A DNA stretch of 64,000 nucleotides, from contig NZ_JADCLL010000004.1 of assembly GCF_015070375.1 (NCBI RefSeq), forward strand, positions 124,001 to 188,000, in the 5' to 3' direction. The position numbers and the translations under genes were made by a program. This stretch comes from Nocardioides kribbensis (GTDB taxonomy: Bacteria; Actinomycetota; Actinomycetes; Propionibacteriales; Nocardioidaceae). How positions within the stretch are numbered: the stretch's first letter is position 1; every line of letters begins with the position of its first letter. The notes beneath the pieces are model-generated. The model had not been told where the DNA came from and made no database searches. It worked only from the letters and a program-made list of their open reading frames with translations. Positions 40,761-50,537 of the stretch are shown one piece after another.

Positions 40761-42929
40761 GTGACCACCGCCCGCCGCTCCCGCAGCCACCGCGCCGTCC
40801 GTCGCGCCGTGGCGGCCGCGGTCGCGCTGGTCGGGGCCGCGGCCCTGGCCGGTCCCGCCCCGGTCGCCGCTGCGCAGGACGGCACCGACCTGTGGCTGGT
40901 CACCCTCGCCGGACCCGGCACGGCCGGCGACACCTCCCCGCTGCCCGAGACGATGCTCGAGCTGAGCATGCGCGGGCAGCAGGACGCCGTGCTCGCCGCC
41001 GTCGGCGCCCCGGAGCCGGTCTACCGCTGGACCTCCGCGCTCAACGGCGTCGCCGTGCGCCTGACCCGGGCCCAGGCCGACGAGATCGCCGCCCAGCCCG
41101 GAGTCGTGGCCACCGAGCGCGACACCGTGCGCCCCCTGGCCGCCGCGCCCGGCCGCGGCAGCGCCACCGAGCGGCTGGTGCCCTCCGGACGCCAGCGCGG
41201 AGGGGCCGGCGTGGTCATCGGGGTCGTCGACTCCGGCCTCAGCCCCGACAGCCCCGCCTTCGCCTCGGTGCCGGGCCTGGGTGAGCGGCCCGCGCGCTTC
41301 CGCGGCGACTGCTCGCAGTCCGCCGACTGGGGCGCCAGCGCGTGCAACGGCAAGGTCGTGGGCGGCTCCTGGTTCCTCGCCGGCTTCGGCGAGGACGCGG
41401 TGCGCTCGGCCTCCTCGCTCTCCCCCCGCGACGACGACGGCCACGGCACGCAGGTCGCCTCGATCGCCGCCGGCAACGCCGGGGTCGCCGTGCGCGTCGA
41501 CGACGACGAGCTCGGGTCCTACGCCGGCGTCGCGCCGCAGGCCAGGCTGGCGGTCTACAAGGCCTGCTGGACCGCGCCCGACCCCGCCGACGACGGGTGC
41601 TCCACCGCCGACCTGGTCTCGGCGGTGGACCGCGCCACCCACGACCGCGTCGACGTGCTCAACCTCTCGGTGGGCGGGAGCCCGGGCTTCGACGTGCTCG
41701 AGCGCGCCCTGCTGGGCGCGGCCGAGCAGGACGTCGTGGTGGTGGCCGCCGCCGGCAACGACGGCGAGCGCGCCTTCGCCTCCCACCCCTCGCCCTGGGT
41801 GACGACCGTGGGCGGCACCACCGGTCCCGACCGTCGCGGGAGCGTGGCGCTCGGCGGCGGTGGCCCCGTGGTCGAGGGCCTGATGGCCTCGCCGCGCGAC
41901 GTCGGGCCGGCACGGCTCGTGGTCGGGGCCGACGTCAGCGCGCCGGGTGCCCGCATCGACGACGCCCGCGTGTGCGCGCCCGGCAGCCTCGACGCTGCGC
42001 GGGTGACCGGTGCCGTGGTGCTGTGCGACCGCGGCCGGGTGGGCCGGGTGGACAAGTCCGCGGCGGTGGAGCGGGCCGACGGCGTCGGCATGGTGCTGGC
42101 CAACGTACGGCGCCAGTCGCTCGACACCGACCTGCACAGCGTGCCGACGGTGCACCTCGACCGCGCCGACGGCGACGCCGTGCGCACCTGGTCGCGCTCC
42201 CACCCGCTGGCCCGTGTGACCCTCACCTCCCTGGGCACCGACCGCTCCGCGTCGCAGGTCCTGGCGTGGTCGGGCTCCGGCGACCCCGCCGGGGCGGTGG
42301 TCAAGCCCGACGTCGTGGCCCCGGCGACCGGCGTGCTCGGTGCCGTGCCCTCCGACGTCCGCGGCACCCGGTGGGCCTTCGCCTCCGGCACCTCGGCCGC
42401 CACGGCCATCACCAGCGGCACCGCCGCCCTGCTCGTCGACCGGCGCGGGTGGTCGGCGACCGCGGTGCGCTCCGCACTCGCCACCAGCGCGGCGCCGGTG
42501 CGCGGCACGTCGCCGCTGCGGGCCGGGGCCGGCCGGGTCCGGGCCGAGCGCGCCCTGCGCCCCGGGCTGGTCTACCTCACCGACCCCGCCGACTACCGCG
42601 CCTTCATCGACGGCCGGCTCGCCGGACGCGACCCCGAGCAGGTCCTCAACCTGCCCTCGGTGCTGCTGGGTGCCGAGGAGCGCCGCACGCGACGCACGAT
42701 CACCAACGTCGGCGGGCGCGCCCTCTACTTCTCCTCCTCCGCCCGCGGCTTCGCCCACCACCGCGCGGTGGTCACCCCGGCCGCCGTGCGCCTCGACCCG
42801 GGCGAGTCGGCCCGCTTCACCCTGACGCTGACCGCACGCCCCGGGGCGCCTCGCGGCGACGACGGCACGGTCGTGTGGCGCGGGGGCGACGGCACCCGCG
42901 CCAGCATCCCGGTCGTCGTCAGCCGCTGA
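40761..42929 (+). CDS. Secreted subtilisin-like protease with PA domain (cucumisin-like S8)
   Basis: A 722-aa protein. A long twin-arginine-like signal peptide (RRSRSHRAVRRAVAAAVALV, cleavage near 38) is followed by an I9-like prodomain (45-125). The catalytic domain has Asp157 (GVVDSGLSPDSPAF), His228 (DDDGHGTQVAS), Asn333 (AAGNDGE) and Ser545 (ASGTSAATA). A protease-associated domain is inserted at about 390-490, and a fibronectin-like C-terminal domain of about 110 residues begins near 610. The text GVAPQARLAVYKACW and the PA insertion recall plant cucumisin-type subtilases. GTG start with GAGGA 4 nt upstream. Confidence 0.93.
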   Translation: MTTARRSRSHRAVRRAVAAAVALVGAAALAGPAPVAAAQDGTDLWLVTLAGPGTAGDTSPLPETMLELSMRGQQDAVLAAVGAPEPVYRWTSALNGVAVRLTRAQADEIAAQPGVVATERDTVRPLAAAPGRGSATERLVPSGRQRGGAGVVIGVVDSGLSPDSPAFASVPGLGERPARFRGDCSQSADWGASACNGKVVGGSWFLAGFGEDAVRSASSLSPRDDDGHGTQVASIAAGNAGVAVRVDDDELGSYAGVAPQARLAVYKACWTAPDPADDGCSTADLVSAVDRATHDRVDVLNLSVGGSPGFDVLERALLGAAEQDVVVVAAAGNDGERAFASHPSPWVTTVGGTTGPDRRGSVALGGGGPVVEGLMASPRDVGPARLVVGADVSAPGARIDDARVCAPGSLDAARVTGAVVLCDRGRVGRVDKSAAVERADGVGMVLANVRRQSLDTDLHSVPTVHLDRADGDAVRTWSRSHPLARVTLTSLGTDRSASQVLAWSGSGDPAGAVVKPDVVAPATGVLGAVPSDVRGTRWAFASGTSAATAITSGTAALLVDRRGWSATAVRSALATSAAPVRGTSPLRAGAGRVRAERALRPGLVYLTDPADYRAFIDGRLAGRDPEQVLNLPSVLLGAEERRTRRTITNVGGRALYFSSSARGFAHHRAVVTPAAVRLDPGESARFTLTLTARPGAPRGDDGTVVWRGGDGTRASIPVVVSR

Positions 42930-42946
42930 GCGCCGGGCCGGGGCCC

Positions 42947-44563
<1,617 letters not shown>

Positions 44564-44568
44564 GGGAG

Positions 44569-44590
44569 CAACGTAATGCCCGTCACGTTG
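44569..44590 (-). promoter_or_regulatory. -10 box overlapping an inverted repeat upstream of the acyl-CoA synthetase gene
   Basis: CAACGT (44569-44574) and ACGTTG (44585-44590) form a 6-nt inverted repeat with a 10-nt spacer. The minus-strand -10 box TACGTT (44575-44570) lies in the gene-proximal arm, 6 nt before the ATG at 44563. A repressor binding here would block the promoter; TetR or GntR family control would be usual for such genes. Confidence 0.5.
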
Positions 44591-44632
44591 TCGCGGGGTT
44601 GGCGCCGGCCGCGGCCGGGGCCCCGACGACGA

Positions 44633-44666
44633 CGGACCCCGCCGATCCGGTGATCGACGGGGTCCG
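44633..44666 (-). terminator. Terminator of the M6 metalloprotease gene
   Basis: Arms CGGACCCCG-c-CGATC and GATCG-a-CGGGGTCCG pair as 9 + 5 bp with one C/A mismatch and a 4-nt loop, starting 15 nt after the M6 stop. No U-tract. Confidence 0.7.
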
Positions 44667-44681
44667 AGGAGGACGGGCGGG

Positions 44682-47096
44682 TCAGCTCGAGCGACCGACC
44701 TTCACCGTCATGTTGCCGTTCTTGGCCACCTTCACCACGCGGATCGTGGTGCCGGTCTGCGGCACGTCGACGCCGAACCAGCCGGGCTGGTAGAAGCCCG
44801 GGTGGGTGCCGACGCCGTGCTCGTCGCTGTCGAACCACCACGGGCGGGTGTCGTCGAAGACGGGCTGGGCGCGTCGCGCCGGGACCGTGAACTCGCGGCC
44901 CGCGTTGCTCAGGGTCTGGGCCTTGATGCGGCGCAGGCCGAAGGCGGAGTCGGCGGTGTTGACCCGGGTGCGGGCCAGCGTGTCGTCGGCGTAGTGGACG
45001 AAGTCCGGGTGCGCGTCGACCGGCAGGACCTGGCCGGAGCCGGGGTGGTCACCGACGTTGTTGTCGGTGTAGGAGGTGTCCCAGTAGGAGATGAGGGCAC
45101 CGGGGGCGTAGCGGAAGAACTCCACGGTGTCGGGCTTCTTCTCGAGGTCCGGGAAGTTGTAGAGGTGCTTCAGCTGCTTGTCGCGACCGACGTACTGCCG
45201 GTTGTCGACGATGTAGGCGTTGAGGAACTCCTCCACCTCGGTGCCGGTCGAGGTCGTGAACCCGTCGAGCTCGAAGGCGGTGTCGCCCTCCTCGGCGGTG
45301 CCCACGGTCTCGCCGTCGACCGCGACGTTGTCGACCGCGAAGCCCGGGAGCACGAAGGCGCTGTCGGTGCGGTAGCGGAAGCGGATCGTGTCGGTGTCGG
45401 CCGGCAGGGTGGCGGTCAGGTCGACCCAGGCCCCGTCGGTCGTGCCCGAGATGCCGGTGCCGTCGGGGTTGAGGCCGCTGGCGTCCTCGCCCTCGAAGCT
45501 GACGCTGGTCGGCACGCCGGCGAAGGTCTCGCCGCCGTCGCTGGAGGCCTCGAGGTAGGCGTAGTCCCAACCCTCCTCGATGTCGTAGCGCGTCGTGGCG
45601 GTGAGCTCGCCCCCGCCGTCGACGGCCGCGGTCATGCGGGTGTCGAGGTCGTTGCCGGAGGTGGAGTAGTAGAACCGCTCGCCGCCGTCGGCGGCCGGCT
45701 CGCCGAGCTGGGAGACGACCTCCTTGTCGGGCAGGATCGTGATCAGGCCGTTGGCGGCGCTGCCCGAGGTCGACTGACCGGGTCGCAGCACGTGGGTGGA
45801 GCTGCGTCCGGCGCGGGCGACGTCGTAGTCGAGCCAGCCGAGCTGGAACTTCTCCCAGGCGCCGAAGGGCTGCGGGCGGTCACCGATGCCCGGGTCGCCC
45901 GGCAGCGTGCCGCGCGACTGGCTCATCAGGCTCCAGAACTCCACGCTGTTGGAGGCGCCGCCGGTGTTGCCGGAGGTGTCGTAGAGGTCGGGCAGGCCGA
46001 GGTCGTGGCCGAACTCGTGGGCGAAGACCGACAGGCCGCCGTTCTCGGGCTGGATGGTGTAGTCGCCCACCCAGACACCGGTCGGGTTGTCGGGGATCTG
46101 CACGTTGGCGCCGCTGGCGTCGGAGACGCCGCCCTCGCCGACGTTCACGCCGCCGAGCTGGGCGCCGTCGGCCGGGCCCGTGCCGAGCGGCTCGATCTGG
46201 GCGTACCAGCGGTGGCTCCAGATGGCGTCCTCGCCGTAGGTCGGGTCGCCGTCGGCCTCGTCGCCGCCGGCGTGCACGACCTGGAAGTGGTCGATGTAGC
46301 CGTCGGGCTCGGAGAAGTCGCCGTCCTCGTCGAAGTCGTAGCGGTCCTGCTGGTCGAAGGTCTTGAGGTAGGCCTGGATCTGCTCCATCGACTGGCCGGC
46401 GTCGAGCCGGTCCTGGGTCCACTGCGCGAGGCCGTCGCGGATGAGGAACCAGGTGTTGTTGCAGACGATGTCGCCGCAGGTGTTGCGGCCGTAGCGGGCC
46501 TGGTTGAAGGGGACCTTCACCCAGGCGGTCACGTCGCCGTCGACGGAGTACTCACCGGAGGACTGCTGCTCGTAGAACGTGCGCATCCGGTTGAAGTACA
46601 TGTCGCGGTAGTGCTTGCGGTCGTAGTTTGCCTGCCACAGCGTGGAGTTGTCGGTGGCGCGGTCGGGCTTCGGGATCTCGTTGTGGAGCGGGCCGTCGTA
46701 GGTGGTGGCCGGCTCCTGGCCCTCGGTGGTCCCACCGTCGGGGTAGGCGGAGTGGCGGGTGTCGCCGAACTCCGCCAGCACGACGAAGATCTTGTCGGTG
46801 CCGGACTGGGCCACGCGGCCGTAGGTGTCCTTGCCGATCTTCTGGCTCTCCCCCGAGCCGCCGTTGCGCAGGCGCTTCTCCACGGCGACCTGGCGCTCGG
46901 CCTCGTACTTGGCCTGCCAGGGCATGGTGAGGGAGTCGGTGGGGCGGGGCGCAGCGGCCTCGCCCGACGGGGCCGCCGAGGCGGCCGGGGCAGCCGGCGC
47001 GGCGCCGGACTGCGAAGCGGTCAGCGGCAGCGCGAGCGCTGCGGCGACCAGTGACGTGCTCGCGACGACGGCGAGTCTGGACCTGCGCAAAGTCAT
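44682..47096 (-). CDS. Secreted M6 metalloprotease (immune inhibitor A-like)
   Basis: An 804-aa exported protease. Signal peptide about 1-32 ([17 protein letters not shown]). The peptidase M6 domain has [15 protein letters not shown] near its start and the zinc motif [11 protein letters not shown] at 360-370 (ligands His360, His364; base Glu361). The tail has a MAM/immune-inhibitor-type beta domain and ends [20 protein letters not shown]. Close to InhA of Bacillus in order but actinobacterial in sequence. The ATG at 47096 directly follows AGGAGG with no spacing, whereas TTG two codons later (47090) is at the ideal 6 nt, so the true start may be TTG. Confidence 0.93.
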   Translation of the reverse strand: MTLRRSRLAVVASTSLVAAALALPLTASQSGAAPAAPAASAAPSGEAAAPRPTDSLTMPWQAKYEAERQVAVEKRLRNGGSGESQKIGKDTYGRVAQSGTDKIFVVLAEFGDTRHSAYPDGGTTEGQEPATTYDGPLHNEIPKPDRATDNSTLWQANYDRKHYRDMYFNRMRTFYEQQSSGEYSVDGDVTAWVKVPFNQARYGRNTCGDIVCNNTWFLIRDGLAQWTQDRLDAGQSMEQIQAYLKTFDQQDRYDFDEDGDFSEPDGYIDHFQVVHAGGDEADGDPTYGEDAIWSHRWYAQIEPLGTGPADGAQLGGVNVGEGGVSDASGANVQIPDNPTGVWVGDYTIQPENGGLSVFAHEFGHDLGLPDLYDTSGNTGGASNSVEFWSLMSQSRGTLPGDPGIGDRPQPFGAWEKFQLGWLDYDVARAGRSSTHVLRPGQSTSGSAANGLITILPDKEVVSQLGEPAADGGERFYYSTSGNDLDTRMTAAVDGGGELTATTRYDIEEGWDYAYLEASSDGGETFAGVPTSVSFEGEDASGLNPDGTGISGTTDGAWVDLTATLPADTDTIRFRYRTDSAFVLPGFAVDNVAVDGETVGTAEEGDTAFELDGFTTSTGTEVEEFLNAYIVDNRQYVGRDKQLKHLYNFPDLEKKPDTVEFFRYAPGALISYWDTSYTDNNVGDHPGSGQVLPVDAHPDFVHYADDTLARTRVNTADSAFGLRRIKAQTLSNAGREFTVPARRAQPVFDDTRPWWFDSDEHGVGTHPGFYQPGWFGVDVPQTGTTIRVVKVAKNGNMTVKVGRSS

Positions 47097-47170
47097 CCTC
47101 CTGGGACGGTTCCGAGTGGCGCTCCAGCGCCCGAGACAGGCCGCTCGGCGAGCCCCGTCGGATCACGGCA

Positions 47171-47211
47171 GGGTCGGGCGGTCGACCTCGTGCAGTCGAC
47201 ACGCCCGACCC
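47171..47211. terminator. 16-bp hairpin between the RDD-FHA and M6 genes
   Basis: GGGTCGGGCG-GTCGAC and GTCGAC-a-CGCCCGACCC pair over 16 bp with one bulged A and an 8-nt loop. It lies 71 nt after the RDD-FHA stop and 75 nt before the M6 start, all minus strand. Probable terminator of the phosphatase-FHA operon; no U-tract. Confidence 0.65.
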
Positions 47212-47281
47212 CGGGCACCGGAAGAGGCACAGGCCATCGTTACCGAGTCGTGACCGGCCCGCAGCCCGGCCGACCCGGGGG

Positions 47282-48361
47282 TCACGACTCGCGCGAGACG
47301 TCCATGGAGCGGTCGCCGAAGCGGACCTTGTCGCCCGGCAGCAGCGTGACCGCCTTGCCCGCCGACAGCTCGCGGGTGACACCGGAGCGCACCAGCATCG
47401 AGCCGTTGGTCGAGCCGCGGTCCATGACCACCAGGGCGCCGTCGGGGGCGACGAGGAACTGGGCGTGGGTCTTCGACAGCGACATGTCGGAGGAGGGCAG
47501 GGGCACCAGGTGGCGCACGTCCTCCCCGCCTCGGGCCTGCGGCCCGCGACCGACCAGGGCGAGGCCCTCGACGACGAACGACTCCCCGGTGTCGAAGGCG
47601 ACCCGCCAGTGCGCGGGGGCCGTGGTCGGCGACGGCGGCGGGGCGGCGGGCGGTGCGGGCTCGGTGCGGATCCGGCGCCCCGCGGGGGGCGACGGGGGCG
47701 GGGGCGGCGGCGGCTGGGGGGCCCGCGGTGCCCGAGGGGCCTGCGCGGGCTCGGCACGGGCCGGGGCGGGCACGGCGGCCGGGGCAGGCGCGGGAGCGGT
47801 CACCGGCTCGGGCTCGGGCGCGGCCAGGCGCAGCGCGGTGAGGTTGACGACGGCGCGCGGGCGCTCGGCCTCGCTCTCGACCTCGGGCGCGGGCCGCACG
47901 TCGACGACCACCGAGTGCCCCAGGTGGTCGTGCCAGCCGCGACGCCGGGCGCTGGCGTCCATGACCGCGGTCCACGCCAGCGTCGCCACCCCGAGGCCGA
48001 AGGTGGGCAGGGCACCCACGCCGAGCACGAGCTGGCGCACCAGCGCACGGCCCACGCCGATGGGCTCGCCGGTGCCGACGGCGACGACGCGCAGGCCGAC
48101 GGCGGCCTTGCCGAGCGACACCCCCCGCAGGCCCAGCACGACCGCCGAGGCGAGCGAGACGACCAGCACGACCCCCACCACGGCCAGCACCGCCACGAGG
48201 GTGCCCGACCCGTCGGCCAGGAAGGCCCAGGCGGCCCAGCCCGCGGCGGCGTAGAGACCCCACGCCACGAGGCGGTCGAGGGTGAAGGCGTAGAAGCGGC
48301 GGTCGAGCTCGGCCGCGGGGAAGCTGGTGGGAGCCGCCTCGCGGGCGGACACGTGGGACAC
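47282..48361 (-). CDS. RDD membrane protein with C-terminal FHA domain
   Basis: A 359-aa protein. The N-terminal RDD domain (about 10-150) has ELDRRFYAFTLDRLVAW, GVSLGKAAVGLRVVAVGTGE and DHLGHSVVVDVR. A Pro/Ala-rich linker (about 175-250) leads to an FHA domain at about 260-355 (FVVEGLALVGRGPQ, MSLSKTHAQFLV, DRGSTNGSML), which binds phosphothreonine peptides. GTG 48361 is given; GTG 48352, three codons later, has an equally good GAGG spacing. Third gene of the PP2C-FHA operon. It probably links phospho-signalling to the membrane. Confidence 0.85.
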   Translation of the reverse strand: MSHVSAREAAPTSFPAAELDRRFYAFTLDRLVAWGLYAAAGWAAWAFLADGSGTLVAVLAVVGVVLVVSLASAVVLGLRGVSLGKAAVGLRVVAVGTGEPIGVGRALVRQLVLGVGALPTFGLGVATLAWTAVMDASARRRGWHDHLGHSVVVDVRPAPEVESEAERPRAVVNLTALRLAAPEPEPVTAPAPAPAAVPAPARAEPAQAPRAPRAPQPPPPPPPSPPAGRRIRTEPAPPAAPPPSPTTAPAHWRVAFDTGESFVVEGLALVGRGPQARGGEDVRHLVPLPSSDMSLSKTHAQFLVAPDGALVVMDRGSTNGSMLVRSGVTRELSAGKAVTLLPGDKVRFGDRSMDVSRES

Positions 48362-48372
48362 CTCGACGCGCC

Positions 48373-49659
48373 TCAGGGCCGGGTGACCTGGATGGTCACG
48401 CCGTCGCCGAGGTCGATGAGCGCTCCGGGGATCAGCTGCACCGGGATGCCGGGCTGCAGCGACTCCGAGGGCAGACCGGGCTGCACCAGCACGGTGCCGT
48501 TGGTCGAGCCCATGTCGGTGACGACGGCGCTGCCGTGGTCGGCCCCCGACCCGGGGCGCACCTCGAGGTGGGTGGAGCTGATCTCCTGCTGCGGGCTCGG
48601 CACCGTGACCAGGCGCGGCTGCTCGGTGGAGGTGAAGCGCCGCGCCTCGGGGGCGCGGCCGACCAGGACCACCCGGTCGACGTCGACGGTGTCGCCGCTC
48701 GACACGACGAGCCGTGCCACGGGACGCGAGGTGACCGACGGCGCCTGCGGCTGGCCGGGGATGCCGGCCTGGGGGCGCGCGAACTCGTCGGGGTCCCAGC
48801 TGCCGGCGCGGGTCATGCCGTCGTGGTCGTGGTCGGCCGGCGGCGGGTCGGGCTGGGGGTCGGGCTGGGGGTCGGGAGTCGGGTCGGGCTCGGGGGCCGC
48901 TGGCGGGGCGCTGGGCGGCGGGCTCGTCGGCCCCCACGCGGGGGGCGCCGGCGGCGCGGGAGGGAGGCTGTCGAAGCGCTCGGTCGGCAGGTCCTCGTAC
49001 GCCGGCTCGACGGGCTCGGCGGCAGGCTCGGGCTCGGGCTCGGCCGCGGGCCCCGCCGCGGGCTCGTCGGGCACCGCGGCCTCCGCCGCGGCGGCGACCA
49101 CCGGCGAGGGCTCCTCCTCGACCTGCGGCACCTCCGCGGGGGCGGGCACGTCGACGGGGGCGGGGACGTCGAGAGGCGCCGGCACGTCGAGCGGTGCGGC
49201 GGGCGCGGCCTCGACGGAGGCGGGTGGGTCGTCGACGCGGGCGACGCGCACCAGCCCGGGGCCGATCACGAGGTCGGGCCCGGCGGCGTCGCCGGAGACC
49301 GACACGGTGGTGGCGGTGACCCCGGGCAGGGAGCGCTCCACCCAGGTCGTGGCCGCGGTGCCGTCGAGCTCGACCACCTCTCCCCCCGCGGTGAGGGTGC
49401 AGGTGACCGAGCCGCGCACCACGGCGCGGGTCGTGCCGTCGACCTCGCTGACGAGCACGAAGCCCGGCAGGTGGCGCAGGCCGCCGGCGATGAGGGCGTC
49501 GAGGACGGCGTCGCCGTCGGCGCCGTCGTCGACCATCTCCCACAGGGCGGCCACGCGGCCGCGCTCGGAGGGGGGCAGGGCCACGAGGACGTCGGGGCCC
49601 AGCACGGCGTACCAGTCACCGGGCCGGTAGGACCGGGGACGCGAGGGGGAGGGGGTCAC
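48373..49659 (-). CDS. FHA-domain protein with proline-rich linker
   Basis: A 428-aa protein. The N-terminal 145 residues form an uncharacterised domain (RPGDWYAVLGPDVLVALPPS) found in actinobacterial FHA proteins. A 170-residue low-complexity linker contains tandem DVPAP and PDPQ repeats; the DNA shows matching 12-bp repeats near 48850-48875. The C-terminal FHA domain (about 325-428) has VVLVGRAPEARRF, EISSTHLEVR and DMGSTNGTVLV. GTG start overlapping the PP2C stop by 4 nt. Likely reader of threonine phosphorylation set by a kinase encoded elsewhere. Confidence 0.86.
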   Translation of the reverse strand: MTPSPSRPRSYRPGDWYAVLGPDVLVALPPSERGRVAALWEMVDDGADGDAVLDALIAGGLRHLPGFVLVSEVDGTTRAVVRGSVTCTLTAGGEVVELDGTAATTWVERSLPGVTATTVSVSGDAAGPDLVIGPGLVRVARVDDPPASVEAAPAAPLDVPAPLDVPAPVDVPAPAEVPQVEEEPSPVVAAAAEAAVPDEPAAGPAAEPEPEPAAEPVEPAYEDLPTERFDSLPPAPPAPPAWGPTSPPPSAPPAAPEPDPTPDPQPDPQPDPPPADHDHDGMTRAGSWDPDEFARPQAGIPGQPQAPSVTSRPVARLVVSSGDTVDVDRVVLVGRAPEARRFTSTEQPRLVTVPSPQQEISSTHLEVRPGSGADHGSAVVTDMGSTNGTVLVQPGLPSESLQPGIPVQLIPGALIDLGDGVTIQVTRP

Positions 49660-50489
49660 GGCAGGGCTCCCAGCTTCTGCTCCAGGCTCACGCGCTGGCG
49701 CTCGGAGTCGTAGGGGTGGTCGTGGGCCAATCCCACCACATCGACGACGACGGCGGTGGCGTTGTCCTTGCCCCCGGCGGCGACGGCGGCGCGCACGACC
49801 TGCTCGGCCGCGTCGCGGGGGTCGGCGGCGGCGGCGAGGATCCGCGCGACGTGGTCGTCGCCGATCATGCCGGTCACCCCGTCGGAGCACAGCAGGAGCC
49901 GCTCGACGGCCGGCAGGGGCAGCAGGAAGTAGTCGGCCTCGGCGCCCTCGGTGGCACCGAGGGCGCGGGTGATGATGTGGCGCTCGGGGTGCACGGCGGC
50001 GTCGTCGGCCGTGATCGTGCCGGCCTCGACGAGCTCCTGCACGACGCTGTGGTCGACGCTCACCTGCTCGAGCACGCCCTCGCTGAAGCGGTAGATGCGG
50101 GAGTCACCGAGGTTGGCCAGCAGCCACTTGGTCTCCCCGGCGTCCTCGACCAGCAGGGCGACGACGGCCGTCGTGCCGGCGTGGAAGGAGCCCGCGCCGC
50201 CGAGGCGCTGGTGCGCGCCGTACTGCTCGATGCGCTGCTGGCAGGAGGTGAGGGTGGCCGCGACCACCTCCGCGCCGCGACGAGGGTCGTAGCCCTCGTC
50301 GGCCAGCCGGGCGAACTCCTCGACCACGATCGCGCTCGCGACGTCGCCGCCGTCGTGGCCGCCCATGCCGTCGGCCACGACGAAGACCGGAGGCGCGACG
50401 AGGAAGGAGTCCTCGTTGACCTGGCGCACCAGCCCGACGTCGGTGGCCGCCCCGTGCTGCAGCTCGACCTGTCCCAGGGGGCGGCTCAT
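49656..50489 (-). CDS. PP2C-family serine/threonine protein phosphatase
   Basis: A 277-aa soluble phosphatase with metal-binding motifs in order: VRQVNEDSF (Asp27-type), VVADGMGGHDGGD at 38-50, LANLGDSRIYRF, LLLCSDGVTGMIGDD and GGKDNATAVVV. All acidic metal ligands are present. It lacks the membrane anchor of the PstP group. First gene of the PP2C-FHA-RDD/FHA operon, divergent from the helicase-associated gene at 50538. No protein kinase gene is present in the window. Confidence 0.93.
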   Translation of the reverse strand: MSRPLGQVELQHGAATDVGLVRQVNEDSFLVAPPVFVVADGMGGHDGGDVASAIVVEEFARLADEGYDPRRGAEVVAATLTSCQQRIEQYGAHQRLGGAGSFHAGTTAVVALLVEDAGETKWLLANLGDSRIYRFSEGVLEQVSVDHSVVQELVEAGTITADDAAVHPERHIITRALGATEGAEADYFLLPLPAVERLLLCSDGVTGMIGDDHVARILAAAADPRDAAEQVVRAAVAAGGKDNATAVVVDVVGLAHDHPYDSERQRVSLEQKLGALP

Positions 50490-50524
50490 CGGCGGACCGA
50501 CGCCCGCGACGAGGACCGGGTCGG

Positions 50525-50530
50525 TAGCGT
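50525..50530 (+). promoter_or_regulatory. -10 box of a leaderless transcript (helicase-associated gene)
   Basis: TAGCGT followed by 7 nt (GGGAGGG) and the ATG at 50538. The purine run is too close to the ATG to work as a Shine-Dalgarno. Confidence 0.55.
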
Positions 50531-50537
50531 GGGAGGG

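Noticed and set aside
47197-47210. Third copy of the rpsJ/rpsL leader block (CGACACGCCCGACC on the plus strand)
   Set aside because: This 14-nt match is one arm of the terminator hairpin 47171-47211, in the wrong orientation to a ribosomal gene, so it is probably coincidental.
48850-49200. Direct DNA repeats as a non-coding element
   Set aside because: They encode the DVPAP and PDPQ repeats of the FHA protein linker, so they are explained by the protein.
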